From contig CAMPOT010000001.1 in the NCBI GenBank assembly GCA_946892665.1, positions 1,860,001 to 1,924,000 on the forward strand: 64,000 nt of DNA. Direction: 5' to 3'. Positions 53,854-62,435 of the stretch are shown piece after piece. The stretch's first letter is position 1, and every line of letters begins with the position of its first letter. Below the pieces are notes generated by a model. The model was not told the DNA's origin. It did not search any database and saw only the letters and a program-made list of their open reading frames with translations. The DNA comes from Chryseobacterium sp. Marseille-Q5410 (GTDB taxonomy: Bacteria; Bacteroidota; Bacteroidia; Flavobacteriales; Weeksellaceae). Made by a program: the position numbers and the translations under genes.

Positions 53854-55365
53854 ATGGAATTAACTCTCGAACAGATTCAGAACTTTAAAGGAAAATATCC
53901 TCGCCAGATTTGGTCACTCTTCTTCTCGGAAATGTGGGAACGTTTCTGCTTCTACGGAATGCGCGGAATGCTTGTTTTCTTTATGATTTCTCAATTAAAT
54001 TTTGGAGATCAGCAAGCCAATCTTCAGTATGGAGCTACACAAGCGTTTGTTTATGCATTTACATTTGTCGGCGGAATTTTCGCAGATAAAATTTTGGGAT
54101 TCAGAAAATCACTCTTCTGGGGTGGATTGTTGATGATTGTCGGAAGTTTGATTCTGGCATTCGAACCACATCAATATTTCTTTTTGGGAATTGCATTTAC
54201 GGTCGTTGGTACCGGTTTTTTTAAGCCAAATATTTCCACAATGGTGGGAAAACTTTATAAACCAGATGATACCAGGAGAGATGCAGGTTTTTCGCTTTTT
54301 TATGCCGGAATTAATCTCGGCGCACTGCTCGGTGGCTATTTGTGTATCGCTATCGGGAAAGGCGAAATGCTTTCTTCCATGATACCTGAAGATAAAAGGT
54401 GGAATGTGGCTTTCGGTTTGGCCTCAATCGTAATGGTTATTTCACTTATTAATTTCGTATTTACACAGCGAAGATTAGGTCCAATAGGTTTGCCGCCAAT
54501 GAAAATTTTAGCTGATGGTTCTGCCGTGCCATTAGAAAAATGGAAAGAATATGGCGTTTACATTTTATCATTAATCTTCGTTCCTCTCATTATGAAGATG
54601 GTTTCCGTTCCGCAATACACCGATTTATTTATGTATGTCGTAGGTCCGGCAACATTGCTCTATCTTTTTTATGAAATGACAAAGGTGACTTCTTCTGAAA
54701 GAAAAAAACTTTGGGCCGCTTTAGTTTTCATCATTTTTTCCATAATATTTTGGGGAATTTATGAGCAATCGGGAGGTTCGCTAAGTATTTTTGCGGCTAA
54801 TAATCTCAATAAAGATTTGCTTGGCTTAGATCCAAATGGTGTTAATAACTCCGGTGGAGCTTTTTTCATCATCTTCTTAGCGCCATTGGTTGGTTTACTC
54901 TGGATTTGGCTGAGCAAAAGAAAACTGGAACCGAATACCATCATTAAATTCGGTTTAGGATTTATTTTTCTTGGTTTAGGATACTACATATTGTTTGCGA
55001 CCAGATTATTTGCCGATTTACAAGGAATTACCTCTCTTAATATCTTCACGATCGCATTATTGGTCATCACTTTTGGTGAGCTTTGTCTTTCTCCCATCGG
55101 ACTTTCAATTATGACCAAACTTTCCACCGAAAAACTGCAAGGAATGATGATGGGAATGTGGTTTCTGGCTTCTGCGTACGGGCAGTATGTAGCAGGAATC
55201 ATCGGAGCAAATATGGCTGCCGCAGACGAAAATGCTTCCAATTTAGATAAATTATTATCCTACACCGAAGGTTATAAACAATTGGGAATTTATGCACTAA
55301 TCGCCGGAGTTGTACTCATTAGTATTTCACCTTATGTGAAAAAATTAATGCAAGAAGTGAGATAA
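53854..55365 (+). CDS. POT/PTR-family peptide transporter (third of three)
   Basis: A 503-aa member with SEMWERFCFYGMRGM in TM1, GGIFADKILGFRKSLFWGG, and FYAGINLGALLGGYLC. The third copy diverges most in its cytoplasmic loops, suggesting a different peptide preference. It is followed 38 bp later by a thioredoxin-like gene. Confidence 0.95.
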   Translation: MELTLEQIQNFKGKYPRQIWSLFFSEMWERFCFYGMRGMLVFFMISQLNFGDQQANLQYGATQAFVYAFTFVGGIFADKILGFRKSLFWGGLLMIVGSLILAFEPHQYFFLGIAFTVVGTGFFKPNISTMVGKLYKPDDTRRDAGFSLFYAGINLGALLGGYLCIAIGKGEMLSSMIPEDKRWNVAFGLASIVMVISLINFVFTQRRLGPIGLPPMKILADGSAVPLEKWKEYGVYILSLIFVPLIMKMVSVPQYTDLFMYVVGPATLLYLFYEMTKVTSSERKKLWAALVFIIFSIIFWGIYEQSGGSLSIFAANNLNKDLLGLDPNGVNNSGGAFFIIFLAPLVGLLWIWLSKRKLEPNTIIKFGLGFIFLGLGYYILFATRLFADLQGITSLNIFTIALLVITFGELCLSPIGLSIMTKLSTEKLQGMMMGMWFLASAYGQYVAGIIGANMAAADENASNLDKLLSYTEGYKQLGIYALIAGVVLISISPYVKKLMQEVR

Positions 55366-55402
55366 TATTTAACTAAAACCAATTTTTGCTATCCAACTCG
55401 CG

Positions 55403-55936
55403 ATGAAAAAATTCACCTACATATTTTTCCTTTTAATCGTATCTTCCTCTTACTCACAAGTGAGATGGATGAATTTGGAAGAGGCGGTAGAAGCGCAAAA
55501 AAATCAACCCAGGAAAATACTGATTGATTTTTATTTTGATAGTTGCGAACCATGCAAAATAATGGAGAAGAACACCTTCAACCATCCGATTATCGCTAAA
55601 TTTTTAAATGAAAATTACTATCCGGTAAAGTTTAATGCAGAAAGCAAAGAAAATATTACACTTTTCGGAAGAACATTCTCAAACAGTAACCCTGTCGATG
55701 ATAATGGTAAAAATTCGTTGCACGATTTCGCTAAATTCATGAATGTAACTACCATTCCTACCACTGTTTTCTTGGATGAGCAAAGTATGCCAATTACCAT
55801 TTTGCAGGGTGCGCTTACTGCTAAAGAAATGGAACCGTACATCCCATTCATCGCCGGAGATCAATATAAAAAAATCAATACCCGAGAACAATGGGAAAAT
55901 TATCAGAAAAAATTTAAATCTACCATTAAAGACTAA
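55403..55936 (+). CDS. Exported thioredoxin-like protein
   Basis: A 177-aa periplasmic protein with signal peptide MKKFTYIFFLLIVSSSYSQ. The thioredoxin-fold domain has the redox motif FDSCEPCKIMEK (CEPC) and the cis-Pro loop TTIPTTVFLDE. It probably reduces disulfides or supports cytochrome or metallocentre maturation. It may share a message with the third POT gene. Confidence 0.9.
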   Translation: MKKFTYIFFLLIVSSSYSQVRWMNLEEAVEAQKNQPRKILIDFYFDSCEPCKIMEKNTFNHPIIAKFLNENYYPVKFNAESKENITLFGRTFSNSNPVDDNGKNSLHDFAKFMNVTTIPTTVFLDEQSMPITILQGALTAKEMEPYIPFIAGDQYKKINTREQWENYQKKFKSTIKD

Positions 55937-56029
55937 CTGAATAATTATTTTCCTTTAAAAACCTAGACTTTCAAATTAATTTTTGGAAGTCGTTTTTATT
56001 TTACCGAAATTCGCCTTTATCTTAATTCA

Positions 56030-58126
56030 ATAAAAATCGACTTAGAAACTTCCATAGAATTCATCAAAGGAATCGGTCCGGAACGCGCCAAATTCATTCG
56101 GAATGTCTTGGGAATTACGACAGTTGAAGACTTTCTTACTTTTTATCCGCTGCGCTACATCGATAAAAGTAAAATTTACCAAATCGAAGATTTAAAGGAA
56201 GAGCCGGAAACCGAAATTCAATTTAAAGGTAAAATTACTGATGTACAAGAAATTGGCTATGGTAAAGGACAAAAACGGCTTTCTGCAAAATTCAGGGACG
56301 AAACCGGAACCCTAGAATTGGTCTGGTTTCGATATTCCAATTGGATGAAAGAGCAAATTCCACTGAACCGCGAGATCTTTATTTTCGGGAAAGTAAATCT
56401 TTTTAATGGTACCTACTCCATGCCTCATCCGGAGATAGAAGTTGACGAAAAGAAAGCGCTTTACGGGTCGCTTCTACCCATTTATCCAGGAAGTGAAAAA
56501 CTATCGAAAAGAGGGATTAATAATAAGTTCTTTCAAAATATCCTTTCAGAAATTACCCAAAATTTACCATTATTGATGCAAGAAAATTTGCCCGATGCAT
56601 TAATGAAAAATTTAAAATTAATCGGAAGAATTCCTGCATTTTACCACATTCATTTCCCAAAGGATTTCTATCATTTTGAGCATGCCAACCGACGAATTAA
56701 ATTTGAAGAAGCATTTTTCTTTCAATTGGGTTACGGTTTGAAAAAACTGCATCAAAAAACTTCGGTAATTGGGAATCCTTTCCCAAAAATTGGTGAAAAT
56801 TTCAATAATTTTTACGAGAATGCACTTCCTTTCGAGCTTACCAACGCACAAAAACGGGTTTTAAAAGAAATCCGAACGGATATGAAAAAGCCAGTTCAGA
56901 TGAATAGGTTGCTGCAAGGAGATGTAGGTTCCGGGAAAACCATGGTCGCATTACTAACCATGTTGATCGCTATGGACAATGGTTTTCAGGGCTGTATGAT
57001 GGCTCCTACAGAAATTTTGGCTCAGCAACATTTCAATTCAATTCAAGAATTATTAAAGGACACGGAAATCAAAGTTCGCCTCTTAACCGGTTCCACAAAA
57101 ACATCCGAAAGAAAAATAATTCATGAAGATTTACTCAGCGGTGAACTTGCAATTTTGGTAGGGACACATGCTGTTTTGGAAGATATTGTACAGTTCAAAA
57201 ACCTGGGACTTGCAATTATCGATGAGCAACATCGTTTTGGAGTGGCGCAAAGAGCGAAACTTTGGGCAAAAAATAAAATCCCTCCACATATTTTGGTAAT
57301 GACTGCAACACCGATTCCTCGAACCTTGGCAATGAGTTTTTACAGCGATTTGGATGTCTCGGTAATCGATGAAATGCCTGTTGGTAGAAAACCCATCATC
57401 ACTGCTCACAGAAGGGAAAAAGACCGACTTTCGGTGTTCAGATTTGCCAAAGACGAAATCGAAAAAGGCCGGCAAATTTATTTTGTTTATCCATTAATTG
57501 AAGAATCTGAAACTTTGGATTACAAAAACTTAATGGAAAATTTTGATCATATTACCAATTTTTTCGAAGGAAAAAATGTAACCATGCTCCATGGACGAAT
57601 GAAACCGGCTGAAAAAGATGCCGCAATGCAATATTTCGCGTCCGGAAAAGCTGATATCATGGTCGCAACCACCGTAATTGAAGTTGGCGTGAATGTTCCG
57701 AACGCCTCAGTAATGGTAATAGAAAGTGCCGAAAGATTTGGTTTGTCCCAACTTCACCAGTTACGCGGCAGAGTTGGCCGTGGTGCTGAACAAAGCTACT
57801 GCATCCTGATGACTTCTGACAAACTCAGCAAAGAAAGCCGAACACGGATCAAGACCATGACCGAAACCAACGACGGATTCAAAATTTCAGAAGTTGATAT
57901 GCAACTTCGTGGCCCGGGCGACATTTTGGGAACACAGCAAAGCGGCGTAGTAGATTTTAAAAAACTGGATTTGGTAGCTGATGGCAAAATCATTAAAACA
58001 GCAAAAAATGCTGTAGAGCAATTGCTTACAACCGATCCACAACTGACCAAACCGGAAAATTTGGACATGAGAAATTACTACATAAAACTCTATAAAGGAA
58101 AAAATAAATGGAGCCGGATTTCATAA
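56030..58126 (+). CDS. recG: ATP-dependent DNA helicase RecG, start codon non-canonical (ATA?)
   Basis: Branch-migrating helicase that remodels stalled forks and Holliday junctions. The order is an N-terminal HhH-like GIGPERAKFIRNVLGI, wedge/OB domain (KGKITDVQEIGYGKGQ), Walker A LLQGDVGSGKTMVA, DEQH box AIIDEQHRFGV, TATPIPRTLAM and motif VI QLRGRVGRG. The conserved frame opens at 55967, but no ATG, GTG or TTG occurs before TTG 56108, which would delete the GIGP motif. The best fit is ATA at 56030 (read as MKIDLETSIEFIKGIGP), giving 698 aa, the usual family length. A TATCTTAA box ends 4 bp before it. Confidence 0.9.
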   Translation: MKIDLETSIEFIKGIGPERAKFIRNVLGITTVEDFLTFYPLRYIDKSKIYQIEDLKEEPETEIQFKGKITDVQEIGYGKGQKRLSAKFRDETGTLELVWFRYSNWMKEQIPLNREIFIFGKVNLFNGTYSMPHPEIEVDEKKALYGSLLPIYPGSEKLSKRGINNKFFQNILSEITQNLPLLMQENLPDALMKNLKLIGRIPAFYHIHFPKDFYHFEHANRRIKFEEAFFFQLGYGLKKLHQKTSVIGNPFPKIGENFNNFYENALPFELTNAQKRVLKEIRTDMKKPVQMNRLLQGDVGSGKTMVALLTMLIAMDNGFQGCMMAPTEILAQQHFNSIQELLKDTEIKVRLLTGSTKTSERKIIHEDLLSGELAILVGTHAVLEDIVQFKNLGLAIIDEQHRFGVAQRAKLWAKNKIPPHILVMTATPIPRTLAMSFYSDLDVSVIDEMPVGRKPIITAHRREKDRLSVFRFAKDEIEKGRQIYFVYPLIEESETLDYKNLMENFDHITNFFEGKNVTMLHGRMKPAEKDAAMQYFASGKADIMVATTVIEVGVNVPNASVMVIESAERFGLSQLHQLRGRVGRGAEQSYCILMTSDKLSKESRTRIKTMTETNDGFKISEVDMQLRGPGDILGTQQSGVVDFKKLDLVADGKIIKTAKNAVEQLLTTDPQLTKPENLDMRNYYIKLYKGKNKWSRIS

Positions 58127-58206
58127 TCTTAAGAAATAACCTACCCAGCGCTATATAAAAATAAAAAATACGATTTAATTCAGATAATTTAGATAATTTT
58201 GTTTCT

Positions 58207-60636
58207 ATGAATAAACTATCAACATTGCTTTTTTTAATGGTTTTCCTAAACATTTTCGGGCAATCACAAATCTCTGTTTTTCAAGCTGGTGAAGGGAAAC
58301 CCATCCAAAATGCAAGGGTGTTATGCAACAATAAAATCCTCGGAGAAACCAATGCTTTAGGGAAACTGAATTTTCGGAGTAAATGTAAAAAAGTAACCGT
58401 GAAGGCTTCCGGATTTCATGAAGATGATGTAGTGGTTGACAAAGTAATGGAAATTGCGCTCACCAAAGCTGATCCAAAAACACAATCGATTGAAACCGTA
58501 ATTATCAACGATAAAAGCGATCCTTTGGCACTCGAAATTTTACAAAAAGTAAATGATAATTACGAAAAAAATTCGCCAAACAGTTTAGACTCCTACTCTT
58601 TTAAATCTTACGAAAAAATCTCTTTAGATATTGATGAAGACAGTATTAAACATTACAATAATTATCTCCAAAAAAGGTTAGATTCTTTGAGAAAACTTCC
58701 GGAGCAAATTCAGACTCAGGAAAGAAAAAAAGATTCCATCGAAAGTGTGAATGTGATGAAACTAATGGCTTCCAGCAAACTTTTCCTTTGGGAAAAAGCA
58801 TCTGAATATCTATTTTCAAAAAAATATGGCGAAAAAATCAATATCCTCGACAACCGTGTTTCCGGATTGAAACAACCGATCTACGAAATGATGACCTTGC
58901 GCTCCAACAGAAATCGCATTCCGCGCGAAATCCGTGAAGAAAACCGTTCCCTTTACCGCTTTTTCCTCACCGATTCCATTGACATTGAAGGAAGAAAAAA
59001 CTATGTGATCCGTTTTCGCCAGGTTGATTACAAGCAAGCTCCCAATAAAAGAAAATTCAATGGTTATCTTTATGTTGATGCAGAAACATACGGCTTAAAA
59101 AAAATCGAAAGCAACAGCAAGAAAAAAAGCGATGGAAGCATTACAAGCATCTGGAAACCCATTAACAACAAATGGTTTCTGAGCAAGGAAAATTATAAAG
59201 TAAGAATGGGCGCCACGGCTTTTGAGACTCAAAAATCAGATGATAAGGAAAAGGAAAAAAATAAGAAAAAATTCGGTAATTACGTTTTTGTAGTCGCTGA
59301 TTATTTCGATTTCAAAACTCCGATTGACGAAAATAAAAAAGATTTCTCTGGTTACACCATGTCGGTGAAAAATTCCGACGGAAGTATTATCAACCAATTC
59401 CGAACAGATTCTTTAACGGCCAGAGAAAAAATGACCTACGAAAAAATCGACAGCGTTGGAAAAAAATACAAACTCGATCAGAAAATCAATGCATTTACCG
59501 GACTTATCAAAGGAAAAATAAGAGTGGGAAAATTCGATTTTGATGCTTCTCAAATCATTAAATATAACAAATACGAAGGGATTCGGCTGGGAGTTGCTAC
59601 AAAACTCAACGAGCGATTCAACCAATACATTTCGCCGGACGTTTATATCGCTTATGGTTTTAAAGACCGAAACTGGAAGTACGGAGCAGGAATTGATATA
59701 AAAACCACGCTGGAAAAAAACTCATTTTTCCGAGCTGAATATTACAAAGACGTAATGACAGCTGGACGTTTCAATGAAAATTTATGGAATTTCAAAATGA
59801 AGATTATGAATTCCGGAATTGATCTGAAAAATGATAGATTCTATCATTTCGAAGGCTTCAAATTATCGTTTGAAAATGATCTTAGCAATGCGTTAACCAT
59901 GAAAATTGCCGCAAAAAAAGACCAAGAAGAAGCTACTTTCGATTATGATTTCATGAATCTAGGACAACGTTTTGATAATTTTGCCGGACAAATCACTTTC
60001 AAATACGCACCAAATTCTAAAAATATCATGACACCTTCCGGAAAATTTACTTACGAACAAAGTTTTCCAGAATTTTATCTGAATTTTGAACAAGGTTTAA
60101 AAACCCTTGGCGGAGATTTCAAATACAGTAGATTTGATCTTTTGGCTCAACATAATTTCAAAACCAAAGCTGGCGTAACAGGCATTCGCGTGTACGGAGG
60201 TTTAGTTTCCGGCGAAACACCAATTTGGCATCAATTCGCCATGAATGGGCTCGGAAATGGAAAAAACAGTTTCAATTTCAACCTTACTTCTTTTCTCGGA
60301 TTTGCAACGATGGAAAGCGGAAAATACTATAACGACAAGTTTGTTGGTTACTATCTTACCCACCGAATTCCGTGGTATTTTAAAACATTCGGGAAAAATA
60401 CTTCGAGTTTCGATTTGGTTTACCGAGGAATTTCAGGTGATATGAAAAATCCGGAAGCACACCATTTTGAGTTCCAAAAACTCAATCATCTCTACCAGGA
60501 AATTGGTTTAGAAAGCAATCATTTTCTTGGGACGCCATTCAATCTTGGATTTTTCTATAGGGTTGGCTACTACTCCACGCCTTCCTTTAAAGAAAATTTT
60601 GCCATCCAATTAAAACTTAATTTTTTAGGATTTTAG
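58207..60636 (+). CDS. DUF5686 outer-membrane protein with carboxypeptidase-like N-terminal domain
   Basis: An 809-aa exported protein. After a signal peptide (MNKLSTLLFLMVFLNIFGQ) comes a carboxypeptidase-regulatory-like beta domain (about 22-90, with GKPIQNARVLCNNKILGETN). A long DUF5686 region with charged helices follows, and a C-terminal beta-barrel (about 440-809) has alternating aromatic strands and ends in LKLNFLGF. It is a TonB-receptor-like surface protein of unknown role, widespread in Bacteroidota. Confidence 0.85.
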   Translation: MNKLSTLLFLMVFLNIFGQSQISVFQAGEGKPIQNARVLCNNKILGETNALGKLNFRSKCKKVTVKASGFHEDDVVVDKVMEIALTKADPKTQSIETVIINDKSDPLALEILQKVNDNYEKNSPNSLDSYSFKSYEKISLDIDEDSIKHYNNYLQKRLDSLRKLPEQIQTQERKKDSIESVNVMKLMASSKLFLWEKASEYLFSKKYGEKINILDNRVSGLKQPIYEMMTLRSNRNRIPREIREENRSLYRFFLTDSIDIEGRKNYVIRFRQVDYKQAPNKRKFNGYLYVDAETYGLKKIESNSKKKSDGSITSIWKPINNKWFLSKENYKVRMGATAFETQKSDDKEKEKNKKKFGNYVFVVADYFDFKTPIDENKKDFSGYTMSVKNSDGSIINQFRTDSLTAREKMTYEKIDSVGKKYKLDQKINAFTGLIKGKIRVGKFDFDASQIIKYNKYEGIRLGVATKLNERFNQYISPDVYIAYGFKDRNWKYGAGIDIKTTLEKNSFFRAEYYKDVMTAGRFNENLWNFKMKIMNSGIDLKNDRFYHFEGFKLSFENDLSNALTMKIAAKKDQEEATFDYDFMNLGQRFDNFAGQITFKYAPNSKNIMTPSGKFTYEQSFPEFYLNFEQGLKTLGGDFKYSRFDLLAQHNFKTKAGVTGIRVYGGLVSGETPIWHQFAMNGLGNGKNSFNFNLTSFLGFATMESGKYYNDKFVGYYLTHRIPWYFKTFGKNTSSFDLVYRGISGDMKNPEAHHFEFQKLNHLYQEIGLESNHFLGTPFNLGFFYRVGYYSTPSFKENFAIQLKLNFLGF

Positions 60637-60674
60637 GAATTAAGGTTACTTTTGCAAAAAATAAAGATCACCAA

Positions 60675-60911
60675 ATGAAAATCATTCAAATAAAAGCTTC
60701 TCAATTTTTCGAACTTTTGAAATCGAGAGACACTTCCATGTGGGAAATTTTCGCCCAAATGATCGATGGCGAGGAAAAAGAACTTATTTTTTTGGATGAT
60801 GAAGAACAATTGCTTTTCAATTATATTTTGCCGGAAAATTTAGAAAAGCTCAATGAAGATCGCGAAATTTTCGCAAAAGAATACGCTGAAAAACTTTCCG
60901 GGCTGAATTAA
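60675..60911 (+). CDS. Small acidic hypothetical protein
   Basis: A 78-aa soluble protein (MKIIQIKASQFFELLKSRD), predicted mostly helical and rich in Glu. I do not recognise it. It starts 38 bp after the DUF5686 gene and ends 3 bp from the convergent folP stop. Confidence 0.68.
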   Translation: MKIIQIKASQFFELLKSRDTSMWEIFAQMIDGEEKELIFLDDEEQLLFNYILPENLEKLNEDREIFAKEYAEKLSGLN

Positions 60912-60914
60912 TTT

Positions 60915-61757
60915 CTACATACTTAAAGTACTTTTGGTCGCGGCAACATCGTGTACACGAAAAATTCGCGCACCCTTTTTTAGCATTTTAAGATGAAGTT
61001 TTTGCGTTTCTTCCTGTATTTCCAGCGGTCCTTTCCCTAAAGGTTTGTAGATAAATGATTTCCGCGAAATCCCTATTAACAAAGGAAATTTTCCGAATCC
61101 AATATGCTCGATCTCATCAATCATTTGATGTTGCTGCTCAACCGATTTTCCAAATCCGAAGCCTGGATCCAGAATAATATCTTTCACCCCGAAACTTTGT
61201 AATTGCTGGATTTTCTCTGAAAAATAACGATTAATATTCAAGATAATATCTTCATTTATTAATTTTTCATGCATTGATTTATAGGTCGGATTTACATGCA
61301 TCAATATATAAGGAAGTCCTGTTTTTCCGACGGTTTCAAACATTTTTTCATCAAACATACCACCGGAAATATCGTTTACGAGGTCTATCCCTTCATTAAA
61401 ACCGAAATCCACAACTTCGTCATAAAAACTATCCAAAGAAATCAAAGTTTTCGGAAATTCTTTTTTGATCAAAGAAATCTGTTTCCCAATCCGTGAAATT
61501 TCCTCTTTAGCCGATAAAAGCTGAGCATTCGGACGAGTTGATTGCGCTCCTATATCGATAATTTCAGCGCCCTCAATAATCATTTTTTCAGCATGAAGCA
61601 AAGCTGATTTTTCGTCATTAAATTTACCACCATCCGAAAAAGAATCGGGAGTTAAATTGAGAATTCCCATAATTTTCGGAGAAGACAAATCGATCAAATT
61701 GCCACGACAATTGACAGAAAAAAAAGGCGAAAAATTTGGATAAACTTGAGGTTTCAT
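60915..61757 (-). CDS. folP: Dihydropteroate synthase
   Basis: A 280-aa TIM-barrel enzyme that joins p-aminobenzoate and the pterin pyrophosphate in folate synthesis; it is the sulfonamide target. Motifs are GILNLTPDSFSDGG, DIGAQSTRPNAQ, LVNDISGG, LDPGFGFGKS and the terminal RVHDVAATKS. ATG 61757 (MKPQVYPNFSPFF) was chosen because the preceding 21 codons contain the promoter box. It is divergent from the DUF1599 gene. Confidence 0.96.
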   Translation of the reverse strand: MKPQVYPNFSPFFSVNCRGNLIDLSSPKIMGILNLTPDSFSDGGKFNDEKSALLHAEKMIIEGAEIIDIGAQSTRPNAQLLSAKEEISRIGKQISLIKKEFPKTLISLDSFYDEVVDFGFNEGIDLVNDISGGMFDEKMFETVGKTGLPYILMHVNPTYKSMHEKLINEDIILNINRYFSEKIQQLQSFGVKDIILDPGFGFGKSVEQQHQMIDEIEHIGFGKFPLLIGISRKSFIYKPLGKGPLEIQEETQKLHLKMLKKGARIFRVHDVAATKSTLSM

Positions 61758-61762
61758 AGGCG

Positions 61763-61770
61763 CAAATTTA
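61763..61770 (-). promoter_or_regulatory. Promoter box of folP (leaderless candidate)
   Basis: TAAATTTG on the minus strand ends 5 bp before the folP ATG, the same spacing as box to RNA start at ffs, so translation may begin at the message's 5' end. Confidence 0.5.
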
Positions 61771-61826
61771 GCAAATACTTGCCAGAAACTTTCTGCATTG
61801 AACTTCCAACTTCCTATCAAAATTCT

Positions 61827-61834
61827 TATCTTTG
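61827..61834 (+). promoter_or_regulatory. Promoter box of the DUF1599 gene
   Basis: TATCTTTG matches the -7 consensus 17 bp before ATG 61852; TTG at 61798-61800 is a possible -33 element with a rather long 26-bp spacer. Confidence 0.5.
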
Positions 61835-61851
61835 AAAAGTTTAGAAATTTT

Positions 61852-62412
61852 ATGCAGAAAACATCATTACAATACGACGAAATAATCCGCTCCTGTCGAG
61901 ATTTATTCAGTAAAAAACTTAGTGATTACGGTGCTTCCTTTCGCGTGCTCAGAACTCCTTCTTTAACCGATCAGATTTTCATTAAAGTAAAAAGTTTGAG
62001 GAATTTTCAAACTACCGGAATTTCCAAAGTTGGTGAATCTGAGGAAGAAAACTTTATCGCCATTGTGAATTATTCAATTATCGGATTAATTCAGTTGGAA
62101 AAAGGATTTGCAGATGACTTTAAGCAGGACACAAACGAAATTTTGAATTTGTACGATCGTTTTGCAAACGAAGCAAAAGAATTGATGTTGCGTAAAAACC
62201 ATGATTATGGTGAAGCTTGGCGAGAAATGAGAATCTCATCAATTACCGACTTAATTTACCAGAAAGTACTAAGAACCAAACAGATAGAAGACAACGCCGG
62301 AGCCACTTTGGTTTCGGAAGGAATTGATGCCAATTATTTCGATATGCTGAATTATGCGGTTTTTTGTTTGATTAAACTTTCGGAAGAACAATTTGAACAT
62401 AAAATAATCTAA
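61852..62412 (+). CDS. DUF1599 domain-containing protein
   Basis: A 186-aa helical protein built of two similar halves, with KKLSDYGASFRVLRTPSLTD near the N-terminus and RKNHDYGEAWREMRISSITD near the C-terminus, each followed by a helix with IAIVNYSIIGLIQL-like sequence. The internal duplication is typical of DUF1599. It lies in the order folP/DUF1599/DoxX-like/tpiA seen in many Flavobacteriia. ATG 61852 was chosen since the upstream codons overlap the promoter. Function unknown. Confidence 0.88.
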   Translation: MQKTSLQYDEIIRSCRDLFSKKLSDYGASFRVLRTPSLTDQIFIKVKSLRNFQTTGISKVGESEEENFIAIVNYSIIGLIQLEKGFADDFKQDTNEILNLYDRFANEAKELMLRKNHDYGEAWREMRISSITDLIYQKVLRTKQIEDNAGATLVSEGIDANYFDMLNYAVFCLIKLSEEQFEHKII

Positions 62413-62435
62413 GGAAATTTAAACTAATTTTATCC

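Noticed and set aside
56108-58126. recG starting at TTG 56108
   Set aside because: This start removes the conserved GIGPERAK segment and shortens the protein below the family's length.
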